A DNA stretch of 64,000 bases. Origin: Prorocentrum cordatum (Eukaryota; Sar; Dinophyceae; Prorocentrales; Prorocentraceae). Shown one piece after another: positions 45,525 to 54,090 of this stretch; the first letter of the stretch is position 1, and the number at the start of each line of letters is the position of its first letter. Where the stretch lies: positions 251,263-315,262 of the forward strand of contig CAUYUJ010015742.1 in NCBI GenBank assembly GCA_963575745.1. The letters run 5' to 3'. Made by a program: the position numbers and the translations under genes. The notes under the pieces are model-generated. The model saw only the letters and a program-made list of their open reading frames with translations. It searched no databases and was not told the origin of the DNA.

Positions 45525-45872
45525 GACCCGGCCCGCGACCCACCCGCGACCCACCCGCGACACACGCGCGACCCACGCGCGACCCACCCGCGACCCACCC
45601 CGCGACCCACCCCGCGACCCACCCGCGACCCACCCACGACCCACCCGCGACCCACCCGCGACCCACGCGCGACCCACCCGCGACCCACCCCGCGACCCAC
45701 CCCGCGACCCACCCGCGACCCACCCACGACCCACCGGCGACCCACCCGCGACCCACGCGCGACCCACCCGCGACCCACCCCGCGACCCACCCCGCGACCC
45801 ACCCGCGACCCACCCACGACCCACACGCGACCCACGCGCGACCCACGCGCGACCCACCCGCGACCCACCCAC
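45525..45872. repeat. CGCGACCCACC minisatellite with 90-bp higher-order period
   Basis: A 10-11 bp unit (CCCGCGACCCA) in tandem. Identical 40-base blocks beginning CGCGACCCACCCCGCGACCC sit at 45601, 45691 and 45781, so a 90-bp higher-order unit was amplified. Frames give RDPPATHPRPT-type peptides. Confidence 0.94.
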
Positions 45873-45874
45873 TT

Positions 45875-46225
45875 GCTTTAACGAAAAATTCGGCGCCTGC
45901 GGCGGGCTGGTTGTATCAATTGTTTTAACATCGGCGCCTGCGGCGGGCTTCTTCAGAGCCTCGCAGACTGCCGACGACCCCTCTGCCCCCTCACTCTTGT
46001 CCGCAAATGCGGGGCGCTACGTATACATACACCTCGTCTTCCGATGCTGGATCCGCATGCACCCCAGACAATTACTTTATCTTCCACCGGCGTCTGAGGA
46101 CAGCCTGCCGCTGTCGCCCTGGGCAAGGGCGACGCCGACGACCTACGACGGGCGACGGCGACGACGACGTGCAAAGGACGACCATGACGAGGACGTCAAA
46201 GACGACGGCGGACGACGAGAAGGAG
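45875..46225. other. no gene; short direct repeat
   Basis: TCGGCGCCTGCGGCGGGCT occurs at about 45889 and 45931. Otherwise nothing recognised. Confidence 0.5.
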
Positions 46226-46471
46226 AAGGATGAGGAGGAGGAATAGGAGGAGGAGGAGGAGGAGGAGGAGGAGGAGGAGGAGGAGGAGGAGGAGGAGGAG
46301 GAGGAGGAGGAGGAGGAGTGAGAGCAGGAAGACGAAGAGGATGAGGATGAGGAGGAGGAGGACGAGGAGGAGGAGGAGGAGGAGGAGGAAGACGACGACG
46401 ACGACGGACGGCGAGAAGGAGGAGGAGGAGGAGGAGGAGGAGGAGGACGACGACAGACAGTGGGCGACGCA

Positions 46472-46503
<32 letters not shown>

Positions 46504-46600
46504 GACAGTGGGCAACGGGCGGCGGCGAAGACGACGACTGGCGATGGACGACGGCGACGGGCGACGATAAACACCACGGCGACGGGACGACAGGAGACGC
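46225..46600. repeat. (GGA)n and (GAC)n microsatellites
   Basis: GGA at 46225-46320 and 46345-46445, grading into GACGAC/GGCGAC repeats to about 46600. Confidence 0.93.
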
Positions 46601-47185
46601 CAAACGATGCACGGCGGACGATCGACGGACGGCGGCGGCGGCGGCGAGGACGAGGGCTGCGGCGCGCCCCCTCGTGCAGCTGCTGCGGCGGCCCCGCCCT
46701 GCGCGGCTGGCGCGCGCGCTCGCGCGTTCGCCCGGGGGGGGGCTCCGCAGGGGCTGCAGTGCACGGGCCATGGGCCTTTCGGATCCACCGCAGGCGGAGG
46801 AGGAGGAGGAGGAGGAGAAGGAGGAGGAGGAGGAGGACCAATGAAAACCCAAGAGTCGTCAACGATGTTGGAATACCCCCTCCCTCCAAGCTCCCTCTTG
46901 ACAGGCCCCTATAACGGTTCATTTCCACTGAGGGAATTGCCTCGTTGAAAGACAGCCGTTTAAGACCAAGAAGAATGCCAAAACACGGTTCTCGGAATTC
47001 TAACGTCACGGATCACCTTGACTATTGCGTCTTGACGATCCTGAATCGTGCCAGGATGCCATTCCTGGGACTTCAACAAATCAACGTAACTGTTGCGCCC
47101 TCATAATCCTGAATCCTTCCCAAACAATATTTCTGGTACGATGACCATGGGAATACGTGAAGTCTTTGCAGATTTTAGCGATCGA
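46600..47185. other. no gene recognised
   Basis: GC-rich DNA with a short GGA run at 46795-46840, then a more AT-balanced stretch leading into the 83-bp array. No domain in any frame. Confidence 0.4.
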
Positions 47186-47189
47186 CTGT

Positions 47190-47690
47190 TTGCGCGGCGC
47201 TAAGGCGAGAGCCACATATTGAGAAGAAGCTGCCCTCAATGCGTGAAGCGTTTGTAATTTTTGAAACGAATGTACGCGGCGTGAACGCGAAAACCACATT
47301 TTGAAAAGGGACCACCCTCAATCTGTGAAGGTCGTCTAACTCTTTGAAACGAATGCGCGCAGCGCTAAGGCGAGAGCCATCTTTTGAAAACGACCCGCCT
47401 TCAATTCGTGAGACTCTGTCTGATTGTTAATTTCAGCGAATGTGCGCCGCGCTAAGGCGAGAACCACATTTTGAACACGAGCCGCCTTCAATCCGAACAA
47501 GTCTGGCACATTTGAACACGATTGTGCGCGGCGCTAAGGCGAGAACCACATTTTGAAAACCATTCGCTCTCAATCCGTGAAGCTCTTGCAATTTATTTAA
47601 ACGAGTGTGTACCGCGCTATGACGAGAGCCACATTTTGAAAACGACCCGCCCTCCATCTGTGAACCGGTTGTCAATTTCAAACTTCCGAG
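47190..47690. repeat. ~83-bp tandem array, about six units
   Basis: GCGCGGCGCTAAGGCGAGAR followed by CCACATTTTGAAAA recurs near 47193, 47270, 47354, 47442, 47523 and 47608 (steps 77-88 bp). Each unit also carries CCTCAATCCGTGAAG. Copies differ by 10-25 percent. The array ends in a GGAAGTCTCAGGC box at 47705. Confidence 0.88.
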
Positions 47691-47732
47691 CCATAACCGG
47701 TAAGGAAGTCTCAGGCGAAACGCCCAGCCCGG

Positions 47733-47810
47733 ATGAGGACGAGGACGAGGACGAGGACGAGGAGGAGGAGGAGGAGGAGGAGGAGGAGGAGGAGGAGGAG
47801 GAGGAGGATG
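47733..47810. repeat. (GACGAG)n/(GGA)n microsatellite, left flank of the YR element
   Basis: Ends GAGGAGGATG at 47810, immediately before the left end of the tyrosine-recombinase element. The GGA run resumes at 53841, so both are one interrupted microsatellite. Confidence 0.95.
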
Positions 47811-47895
47811 TGGGGGCGGGTTCAGGCCAGACGTTACTTTTTGTGCAAGGGGCCGAGGGCGCTCCGAGGCCACAAGCATGCTGGGCACAAAACGG
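47811..47895 (-). repeat. split direct repeat B2 of the YR element
   Basis: Plus strand TGGGGGCGGGTTCAGGCCAG to GGCACAAAACGG; identical to 48001-48085. Confidence 0.96.
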
Positions 47896-47929
47896 GACAC
47901 AAGAGTGAAAGGCGGGAGAGGAGGGACGG

Positions 47930-48000
47930 AAAGACTTGAGCGAGGTAAACGGCGGCGGGTCACACTCGCAGACCACAGACGCCTCTTGCAGAGCTAAATG
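47930..48000 (-). repeat. split direct repeat A2 of the YR element
   Basis: Plus strand AAAGACTTGAGCGAGGTAAA to GAGCTAAATG; matches 53770-53840 except for two transitions. Confidence 0.96.
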
Positions 48001-48085
48001 TGGGGGCGGGTTCAGGCCAGACGTTACTTTTTGTGCAAGGGGCCGAGGGCGCTCCGAGGCCACAAGCATGCTGGGCACAAAACGG
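48001..48085 (-). repeat. split direct repeat B1 of the YR element
   Basis: Directly abuts A2. The A2/B1 border reproduces the junction expected of a circularised element. Confidence 0.96.
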
Positions 48086-48902
48086 TACCACACATGCTAG
48101 CTCGGTATATCTGGCCCCCGAGGCCGCCCCAAAAACAAAACAGAAATGAACACGACGTGATCGCTTTACAGATCCTGGCGATTGCGGCTAAACGACGTGC
48201 GCTGTCCAGCACGGCGTGCACACCCTCAACGGCGACGAGCTTCGGGGCCCTGCGAACTTGGGCCCTTTGGGCCGCGTCCAGGTGAGGAAGCCCAAGAGAC
48301 CCGAGATGAAACTTACCAGATCTGTCACATCTAGCACGCGCACACGAGCAATGCGAGGAAAGCTTGTGCAAACTATTCACATGCCAGCCAACGATGCGCC
48401 ACGTTCGATGCACGCGGCCTTCGTACATACAAGCGTCGAACGTCGCCTCCGACGAGGCCGACAGGAGCAGACGTTGAACGAAGGGGAGGTGCCATAGCGC
48501 ACTGCTAGCAGGGTGCTCGAGGCACGAGAAGCGTTCGCAACAGATGATGAGCATCGTCATTGGCAACATTGACCTGAGCCTGCACCGAGGGACTACGGCG
48601 AGAGAGCCCGAGGGGCCGAGCCGACGACCTGGCGGGGGGCCTGGCGCACACCGACCAGGAGGGAAGCCCAGGCCGAAACCGCGCCCCCGCGACGCAGCAG
48701 CTGCGAATCCAGCCGTGGACGACAGGGGAGACCCCAGGCGCAGCCAGGTCGTCGGTAGGGCACCGACTCGGGTCCAAAAGTGCACTACCCAAGCCCTGGT
48801 GGCGACGAGCCTTGTCGATGGGATTCAACTGTGCGCCGCGCGCAAGAAAAAGGAAGCGAGGCAGGGCGCGGCAGTGAGAGACAGCGCGCGAGAAGAGCCT
48901 GC
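48086..48902 (-). other. 3' non-coding part of the YR element
   Basis: Between the recombinase stop and B1. A 575-residue frame crosses part of it but is the shifted continuation of the RNase H frame, not a separate gene. Confidence 0.6.
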
Positions 48903-50108
48903 TCAACCGAAGCGCCACCTGCGGCTCAGCTGGGGGGCGTGAACCCGCTTGGGCCGCTTCGCAGCCGGCAGGTCGGGTTGCAGAGGCGGCAGCGAACGCG
49001 CCCCCGTAGTCGTCATCGTCGAGATGAGCTCTGCCTCGCGCCCGTCCACGGCGCTGCCCAGCGCCGCCGCGTACTGCGGGGGCGCGGCGATGAGCTGCTG
49101 CATCCGAGGCCGCTTGGCGTAGCGCTTGAGGGGGGCGTCGGTGGCCCACCTCCCGCGGTCCTTGACCTCCTTCCTCGAGCGGCGGCCCGACAGGAGGTCG
49201 TCGGATGCCCCCCCGTGCCTGAGCGTGTACAGGGTCGAGACGCCGTCCCAGATGCCGAGCCTGACCAACGCCTCGCGGAAGACCTGGCGGATCACCGAGG
49301 GCGCGAAGCTCCACGGCGGATCCATCGGAGCGCGGTGGCGCTTCAAGCCCTGGAGGAAGGGCCACAAGCTCGCGTTGTCGATGATGACGCTCTCGTCGGT
49401 CGCACCCGTCTTGCCAGGGCCGCCCGTCGTCGCATCGTTCACGATCATGCCCCAGTGCTGATGGCCGTCGACTGACCCCGCGCGCGGCTCCACCAGGCTG
49501 GCCGCCACCAGGCGATAGGCCTCGCTGGGCCTGAGGCAGGCGTCGAACGCCAGCCTCGCGAAGACCGCCTCCGCGAACCTCCTGTCCTGAATCAGGAGGC
49601 CGACCACGGCGAGCATCGCCAAGCGCGGCAGCGGGAGCCGCATCTGCGGCGGCACTAGGCGGCTCCAGCCCTTGAGAGCCCGCGCGGCTCTCGGCAGAGC
49701 GCGGGGGCCCGCCAGCACGTGCGGCAACAGGTGGCGAAGGGCGGCCATCGTCATGCGCCCCGTCGCGGTGGCGAACCCGTCCAGGCAGAGGTCCCCGAAA
49801 AAGACCAGCAGCAGTGCGTCCAGCTCGGCGGCAGTCTCGAACGACTGCCCCGTCCACGGGCACCACTGGTGGAAGCGGGCGGCGTGGGCGTGGTAGGAAT
49901 CCCGTGTCCGCTGTGTCACCGCGGCGTTCTCGAGGAACGAAGTCTCCCCCCTCGGCAACTGCAGCAGCCCTGGGTGTCGAAGAGACCGCTGGACGTCGAG
50001 CGCCTGGGCTGCACTCGGGGGCCTGGTCGCCTGCTTCAGCTTCGAAGTCCTTCCGCGGCCCCAAGAAGAAGCCCGTCCGCGAAGGGCCATCTGCGACGTT
50101 CCGCTCAC
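48903..50108 (-). CDS. tyrosine recombinase (integrase) of the YR element
   Basis: A 401-residue frame, long enough for a complete phage-integrase-type catalytic domain. R193 lies in CLRPSEAYRL, a lysine candidate at 233, then LYTLRHGGASDD with R297 and H298, W321 in DRGRWATDAP and the nucleophile Y330 in LKRYAKRP. In the usual H-x-x-R box the first position is Tyr294 here. The N-terminal domain (SYHAHAARFHQWCPW) fits a SAM-like core-binding domain. Residues 1-30 overlap, in another frame, the end of RNase H, so the true start is uncertain and the protein was probably made as part of a pol polyprotein. It would catalyse integration of a circular DNA copy in the nucleus. Confidence 0.85.
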   Translation of the reverse strand: MSGTSQMALRGRASSWGRGRTSKLKQATRPPSAAQALDVQRSLRHPGLLQLPRGETSFLENAAVTQRTRDSYHAHAARFHQWCPWTGQSFETAAELDALLLVFFGDLCLDGFATATGRMTMAALRHLLPHVLAGPRALPRAARALKGWSRLVPPQMRLPLPRLAMLAVVGLLIQDRRFAEAVFARLAFDACLRPSEAYRLVAASLVEPRAGSVDGHQHWGMIVNDATTGGPGKTGATDESVIIDNASLWPFLQGLKRHRAPMDPPWSFAPSVIRQVFREALVRLGIWDGVSTLYTLRHGGASDDLLSGRRSRKEVKDRGRWATDAPLKRYAKRPRMQQLIAAPPQYAAALGSAVDGREAELISTMTTTGARSLPPLQPDLPAAKRPKRVHAPQLSRRWRFG

Positions 50109-51082
50109 TCGGAATCCATCGAACGATCGCGCGGATACACGTGGTGAGACTGACGGCGGCCAAGCGTCGGAGGAGATGTCGCAAGCGCTGTGAACCTGTG
50201 CGACCCTTGCCGCAACTCAGAGCCAGAGCCAAATTGTCGACGAGAAATAGAATGCGATGCCTGTGGTTACCCGTTTTTTTCGAGCGGCATGACGAACAGC
50301 AAAGCAGAGCGCCTCCCCCTCATACTCCAGAATGTTGAGACCCATGCGGCGATGACGACTGGAATGAATGATACCCAATCCTCCGAATCGTACAGCACCG
50401 ACGGCACATCGACGGAATCCGAGACGGAGTCGAGGCCCCCCTCCCCGTGCAGCACGTCCGACGGCAACGGGCAACCGACAGCAGCATCTTGAGCGCCCTC
50501 ATCACCTCCTCCACCTTCGAACGCGTGGGCCCTGGCAGAAAGCGCCTGCGAGACTCTGTGCCTCCACTTCTCAGCAACGCGGCCCGTGGGCGAGACGACG
50601 AGGGGGTCCAGCTTTTTCATGCGCGCACCCTTCCCGCGCGGCGAGGCATCTGAGGCGTAGAGGGTGCCTAGCCAAGGCGCGCGAGAGGACGCCCACATCA
50701 AGGGCAACAGAGCGGCCACGGCTGAGAGTTCCTGTCGGACTGAGGGCCATAGCTTCATGGGAGTGGGACCCGCGACTTGAATGAAACGATAAACACCATT
50801 GAATATCGACAGGCACTCTCTCCGCATGATCATGGCCCACGTCGCGGCGTGACCTACTATAGAGGTCAGGGCCCCGCGCGACGCAGACCCGCGGCTCAAG
50901 AGGGCCAGGGTGGCCTGCCGCAGGCGGGCGGGGCGGTCGGGCCTCGCGCGCAGCATCCCTGTCTTGCCCGAGAACTGGATGCCCGTGAAGACGCCCTCCG
51001 TCTGGGCCTCAGTGAAATCGTGCACGGGCAAGCCTCTGGAGGTCAGCGTCTGCGCCAGCTCCCGAGCCTTGGCGGTCGCCAA
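50109..51082 (-). pseudogene. RT thumb and RNase H of the YR element
   Basis: Spread over several frames: 51082-50267 (LAQTLTSRGLPVHDFTEA, FTGIQFSGKTGML, then TLYASDASPRGKG with the first RNase H Asp), 50360-50250 (NILEYEGEALCFAV, the Glu-containing helix) and 50240-50105 (VDNLALALSCGKGR, then RWIPSERNVADGPSR). The order and motifs are those of RNase H domains in DIRS-group elements. At least three frameshifts, one at a homopolymer T run near 50274-50280. Confidence 0.8.
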
Positions 51083-52191
51083 AGCGGCTGACTGTAGAGC
51101 GCCCGGTCCCAGCCCATGGGCACCGCGCGCACAACGGACTGCAGGAGGAAGTGGCGACCCGCGCTCAGGGAGCCGACGGTCTTCAGGCCCACGAAGCGGT
51201 TGGAGATAGTGGGCAGTCGGAAGAAGTCCCCGAGGTCGGGCGGCACCGCCGCGTGGTAGACGGCGCGCTGGATGCCCCCCTGGGCCGCATAGAAGTCGTC
51301 TGACGACTCGAGGGAGGCCCGGGCCGATGGGGTAGGCAGCACGGTGTTCGGAGGAGACTTGAAATAAGTATTCGCCACCCTCGTGTCGAAGACTAGCCTC
51401 AGCTTGCCGCCGTTCTTCCCGACAAAGAAAATCCCGACCGAGTGGGGGGAAGAAGGAGGTGACGCCACAGTCCACTCGATCATGTGGCGCTGCAGCATCG
51501 CGTTCAAAAACCCAGCATAATTCCGAGGATCACGAAGCAGAGGGTCGACGTAGGGCTGCTGAACGCCTAACGACACCTGCAGCTCCTCGACCTCGCCTGC
51601 GGATCTCAGCATACTCTGCCTCCAACCCTGCAACTGGGCGGCATCGGCCTGCTGCGCGACGGAGCTGACCTCGACGGGAGGCCCCGAGAGCGCAGGCCAG
51701 GCCACGAGGGCCTTGTCGCAGGGTCTGACCCGCGAGGCGTTCTGGTAGCCTGGGGTCGTAGAGAGCACCTCTGCGAGGGATGCTTCACAAAACTGGCGTT
51801 GCTCACTGTGTCCAGGAGGCAACTCAAAACGATGGTAATGCTCTTGTAGCTCTCCGACGACAGCGAGCTGCGCCTGGGGGCGGACCACGTCCTCACCCGC
51901 GAGACGTCCCGCAGCATAACGATCATGGAGCCAGTTGAGTGCGTCGATACCCTCGTTGCACCACCGGCGCCAGGCCGCGCCGCGAGCTGCGCGCTGGCGA
52001 GGGCGCCTATCGTTAACGGCGTGAAGACGGTCGTCCACGTCGAGGGGCGGCAGCGGCAGAGCATCCCGCTGGCGAAGGCGGGGGGCCTGTGGCAGGCCCA
52101 AGCCAGGGGGTGGCCCGAGGGGCCTTGGGCTCGGCGAGCTGGGCAGCCCTGGGGCTGGCCCCTCCCAGCTCGCGTCCTCAGGGAGCGTCAT
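51043..52191 (-). pseudogene. reverse transcriptase of the YR element, missing the YxDD region
   Basis: A 382-residue frame. VGIFFVGKNGGKLRLVFDTR is the RT finger; HAAVPPDLGDFFRLP fits motif A; VRAVPMGWDRALY fits motif B. Directly after it the reading jumps, out of frame, to SAALATAKARELAQTL, which belongs after motif C. The polymerase motif Y/F-x-D-D expected between them is absent, consistent with an internal deletion near 51083-51105. The start ATG overlaps the stop of the upstream gag-like ORF as ATGA (52191-52188). Confidence 0.82.
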
Positions 52192-53348
52192 GGCGCCCGC
52201 AAGGCGCGCTCCTCACGCGCCTTGCGTCGTTCCTTCGATGCCGCCGCCTCGTTCCTCATCTGTTCTGCGATAAACTGCATCAGCGCGGGGCAGATGCACA
52301 AGTTACCCTTCGCCTCTCCGATCCCCAGGAAGTGGCCGACCTCCGTGGACAGAGCGTCCTGGGGTGTGGAGTCCTTCTTGCCCTGCCCCTTGAGCGTGGC
52401 GGCTGCCTTGCGAGTCTTCTCGTCGTAGACCCTCTCCTCGATCAGCTGCAGCTGCCGAGCAAGATACTCGAAGCTGGCCAGCTCGGTGATGACGAGCTGG
52501 TCGTGCACCATCGACGTCTCCAGGATGCGGCAGATGGTCTCGTGCTGTTTCGCCGCCTCGTCGCCTTCGGCCAGGCCCATGACGGCGAGCCACCGCGTGT
52601 GCCACGCGACAGTACCTCCAGCCATCCGAAGCATGAACTGGAGGACCCAGAGCAACGTCCGAGGCCCAAGCGCGGGCCAGTCGTCACGCTCGCACTCAGT
52701 CTGCTCCTTGAGCGCGTCGCCGAAGGAGCGGTCGCGGCGACCCCGCGAGTCCCTCGCCACCGCGAGGGCGCGGAAGTCGTTGCTCGGGGGTTCTCCCGCA
52801 GGAGGCGTGGCCGTGCCTCCAGCGTGAGCCCCAGGAGGAGCGCCAGGCCTGAGCGCCGTGGCCAGCGCATCCCCCACGGGGTCGGGAGGCGCGAGAGGCG
52901 CGGAGGCAGCCCCCAGCGCAGGCGGCGCCGCGGCCACCAGCGGACCCGCCGCGGCAGGCACGGGGGCCGCGAGCGGGTCGCGCAGGAAGAGCGGCCCAGG
53001 CGCCATCCCGAGCACATTCCCCTCGCCGAGCTCCAGCGCGAAGTCCTCGTGCGGGAGCGCCGCAGCACCGCCTGCCGCCGCCTCGCGCAGCGCGTCCCAC
53101 ACCTGCACCGCCGTGGGGAGCCGCTTGAAGCGGTAAACACTCGCCGCCTCGATCCCGTCGACCGCGGCGCCCTGCCCGCTCAGCGGCTTGATGCCCCTGA
53201 CGTCCCTGGAGAGCACCTGGTCCTTGTGGTAGACGTCGCCATCAGGAGTCATGATGAGTGCCCCCTGGATGACGAACCGTTCGTGCCAGATCTCTCGACC
53301 AGGCACATTGAACCGAACAGGGTAGAAGCTGCCAGCCGCCATCGGCAT
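52188..53348 (-). CDS. gag-like ORF of the YR element
   Basis: A 386-residue intact frame upstream of RT. The N-terminal part is structured (WHERFVIQGALIMTPDGDVY), the middle is Pro/Ala-rich, and the C-terminal third is helical and charged (HETICRILETSMVHDQLVIT, YLARQLQLIEERVYDEKTRK). Its position before RT suggests the nucleocapsid-like protein of the element. No zinc knuckle. The stop overlaps the RT start codon (ATGA), and its own start follows the previous stop by four bases; a second Met is at residue 3. Confidence 0.65.
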   Translation of the reverse strand: MPMAAGSFYPVRFNVPGREIWHERFVIQGALIMTPDGDVYHKDQVLSRDVRGIKPLSGQGAAVDGIEAASVYRFKRLPTAVQVWDALREAAAGGAAALPHEDFALELGEGNVLGMAPGPLFLRDPLAAPVPAAAGPLVAAAPPALGAASAPLAPPDPVGDALATALRPGAPPGAHAGGTATPPAGEPPSNDFRALAVARDSRGRRDRSFGDALKEQTECERDDWPALGPRTLLWVLQFMLRMAGGTVAWHTRWLAVMGLAEGDEAAKQHETICRILETSMVHDQLVITELASFEYLARQLQLIEERVYDEKTRKAAATLKGQGKKDSTPQDALSTEVGHFLGIGEAKGNLCICPALMQFIAEQMRNEAAASKERRKAREERALRAP

Positions 53349-53352
53349 CGCG

Positions 53353-53763
53353 TCAGCGAGATGCTAAAGCCCTCCGCCGAGCCTGACGGGCCTGCTCCGC
53401 CGCCGCCTTCTCGAAGTCGGTCTCCCCGTGGAAAGAGCCCTCCTCCTGCACACTCGTGAGTGCTGAAGGCGCTGACGGCCTCCTCCTGCGACGAACCTCG
53501 CGGAGGACGAAGACAGCGGAGACCAGGAGCCCCGCCCCGAAGCCGTGCACGAAGCCGAGACCCCAGCACCACGAAGAGGCGGACGAGACAGGCGCCGCCG
53601 TCAGGAGCCCCTCCCCAGCAGGGCAGGAGCAGGTAAGGGGTGGGCAGTTCAGCGTCGGCTTGCAGATGCACGCGGGACAGGGATCGGCCGCAGCACGGAC
53701 TATCACTGCTGTCTGAAGGGAGCGAACGAAGTCGGGCACCGCCTCAACGAGAAACGCTTGCAT
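53353..53763 (-). CDS. small Cys-rich, single-pass membrane ORF of the YR element
   Basis: A 136-residue frame that starts seven bases inside the A1 repeat. Residues ~28-47 hold six Cys in DPCPACICKPTLNCPPLTCS. Residues ~63-88 (WCWGLGFVHGFGAGLLVSAV) form a plausible membrane helix followed by a basic stop-transfer stretch REVRRRRR. The tail is charged. The stop is four bases before the next ORF start. I recognise no family; a membrane protein is not a standard component of YR retrotransposons, and chance is possible. Confidence 0.5.
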   Translation of the reverse strand: MQAFLVEAVPDFVRSLQTAVIVRAAADPCPACICKPTLNCPPLTCSCPAGEGLLTAAPVSSASSWCWGLGFVHGFGAGLLVSAVFVLREVRRRRRPSAPSALTSVQEEGSFHGETDFEKAAAEQARQARRRALASR

Positions 53764-53769
53764 TCCCTG

Positions 53770-53840
53770 AAAGACTTGAGCGAGGTAAACGGCGGCGGGT
53801 CACACTTGCAGACCACAAACGCCTCTTGCAGAGCTAAATG
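53770..53840 (-). repeat. split direct repeat A1 of the YR element
   Basis: Right border of the element. The last plus-strand bases GAGCTAAATG are followed directly by the resumed GGA microsatellite. Confidence 0.96.
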
Positions 53841-54090
53841 AGGAGGAGGAGGAGGAGGAGGAGGAGGAGGAGGAGGAGGAGGAGGAGGAGGAGGAGGGGG
53901 GGAGGAGGGAGAGGAGGAGAAGGAGGAGGAGGGGAGGAGGGGGAGGAATTCGGATCCACGGGGTGTCAGGGAGGATGAGAGGATGAGGAGGATGAGGAGG
54001 ATGAAGGAGGAGGCAGAGGAGGAGGAGGAGGAGGAGGAGGAGTGAGGAGGAGGAGGGAGGAGGAGGAGGAGGGAGGAGGAGAGGGGCAGC
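53841..54090. repeat. (GGA)n microsatellite, right flank of the YR element
   Basis: GGA triplets to 53950 and again at 54005-54085, with GGATGAGGAGGATGAGG units between. The ATG-containing variants show that a target with ATG inside GGA repeats existed locally. Confidence 0.95.

Larger units (their letters stand above)
47811..53840 (-). mobile_element. tyrosine-recombinase retrotransposon with split direct repeats (Ngaro-like)
   Basis: Minus-strand element of 6030 bp. In its own orientation: A1 (53840-53770), small Cys-rich/TM ORF, gag-like ORF, reverse transcriptase, RNase H, tyrosine recombinase, B1 (48085-48001), A2 (48000-47930), 34 bp, B2 (47895-47811). A copies differ at two of 71 positions; B copies are identical over 85. 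ATG precedes the left end, ends the right end and marks the B1/A2 junction. Deleting the element rejoins GAGGAGGATG with AGGAGGAGGA, an unbroken GGA tract, with no further target duplication. The termini are intact, but RT and RNase H are broken, so it is no longer autonomous. Confidence 0.93.

Noticed and set aside
45353-45928. A repeat protein with RDPPATHPRPT or GGSRVGRGWVA units
   Set aside because: All frames of the 10-11 bp minisatellite are open because the unit lacks stop triplets.
48505-50232. A single 575-residue protein
   Set aside because: Only its first ~45 residues (RNase H end) are meaningful; the rest is the recombinase gene read in the wrong frame.
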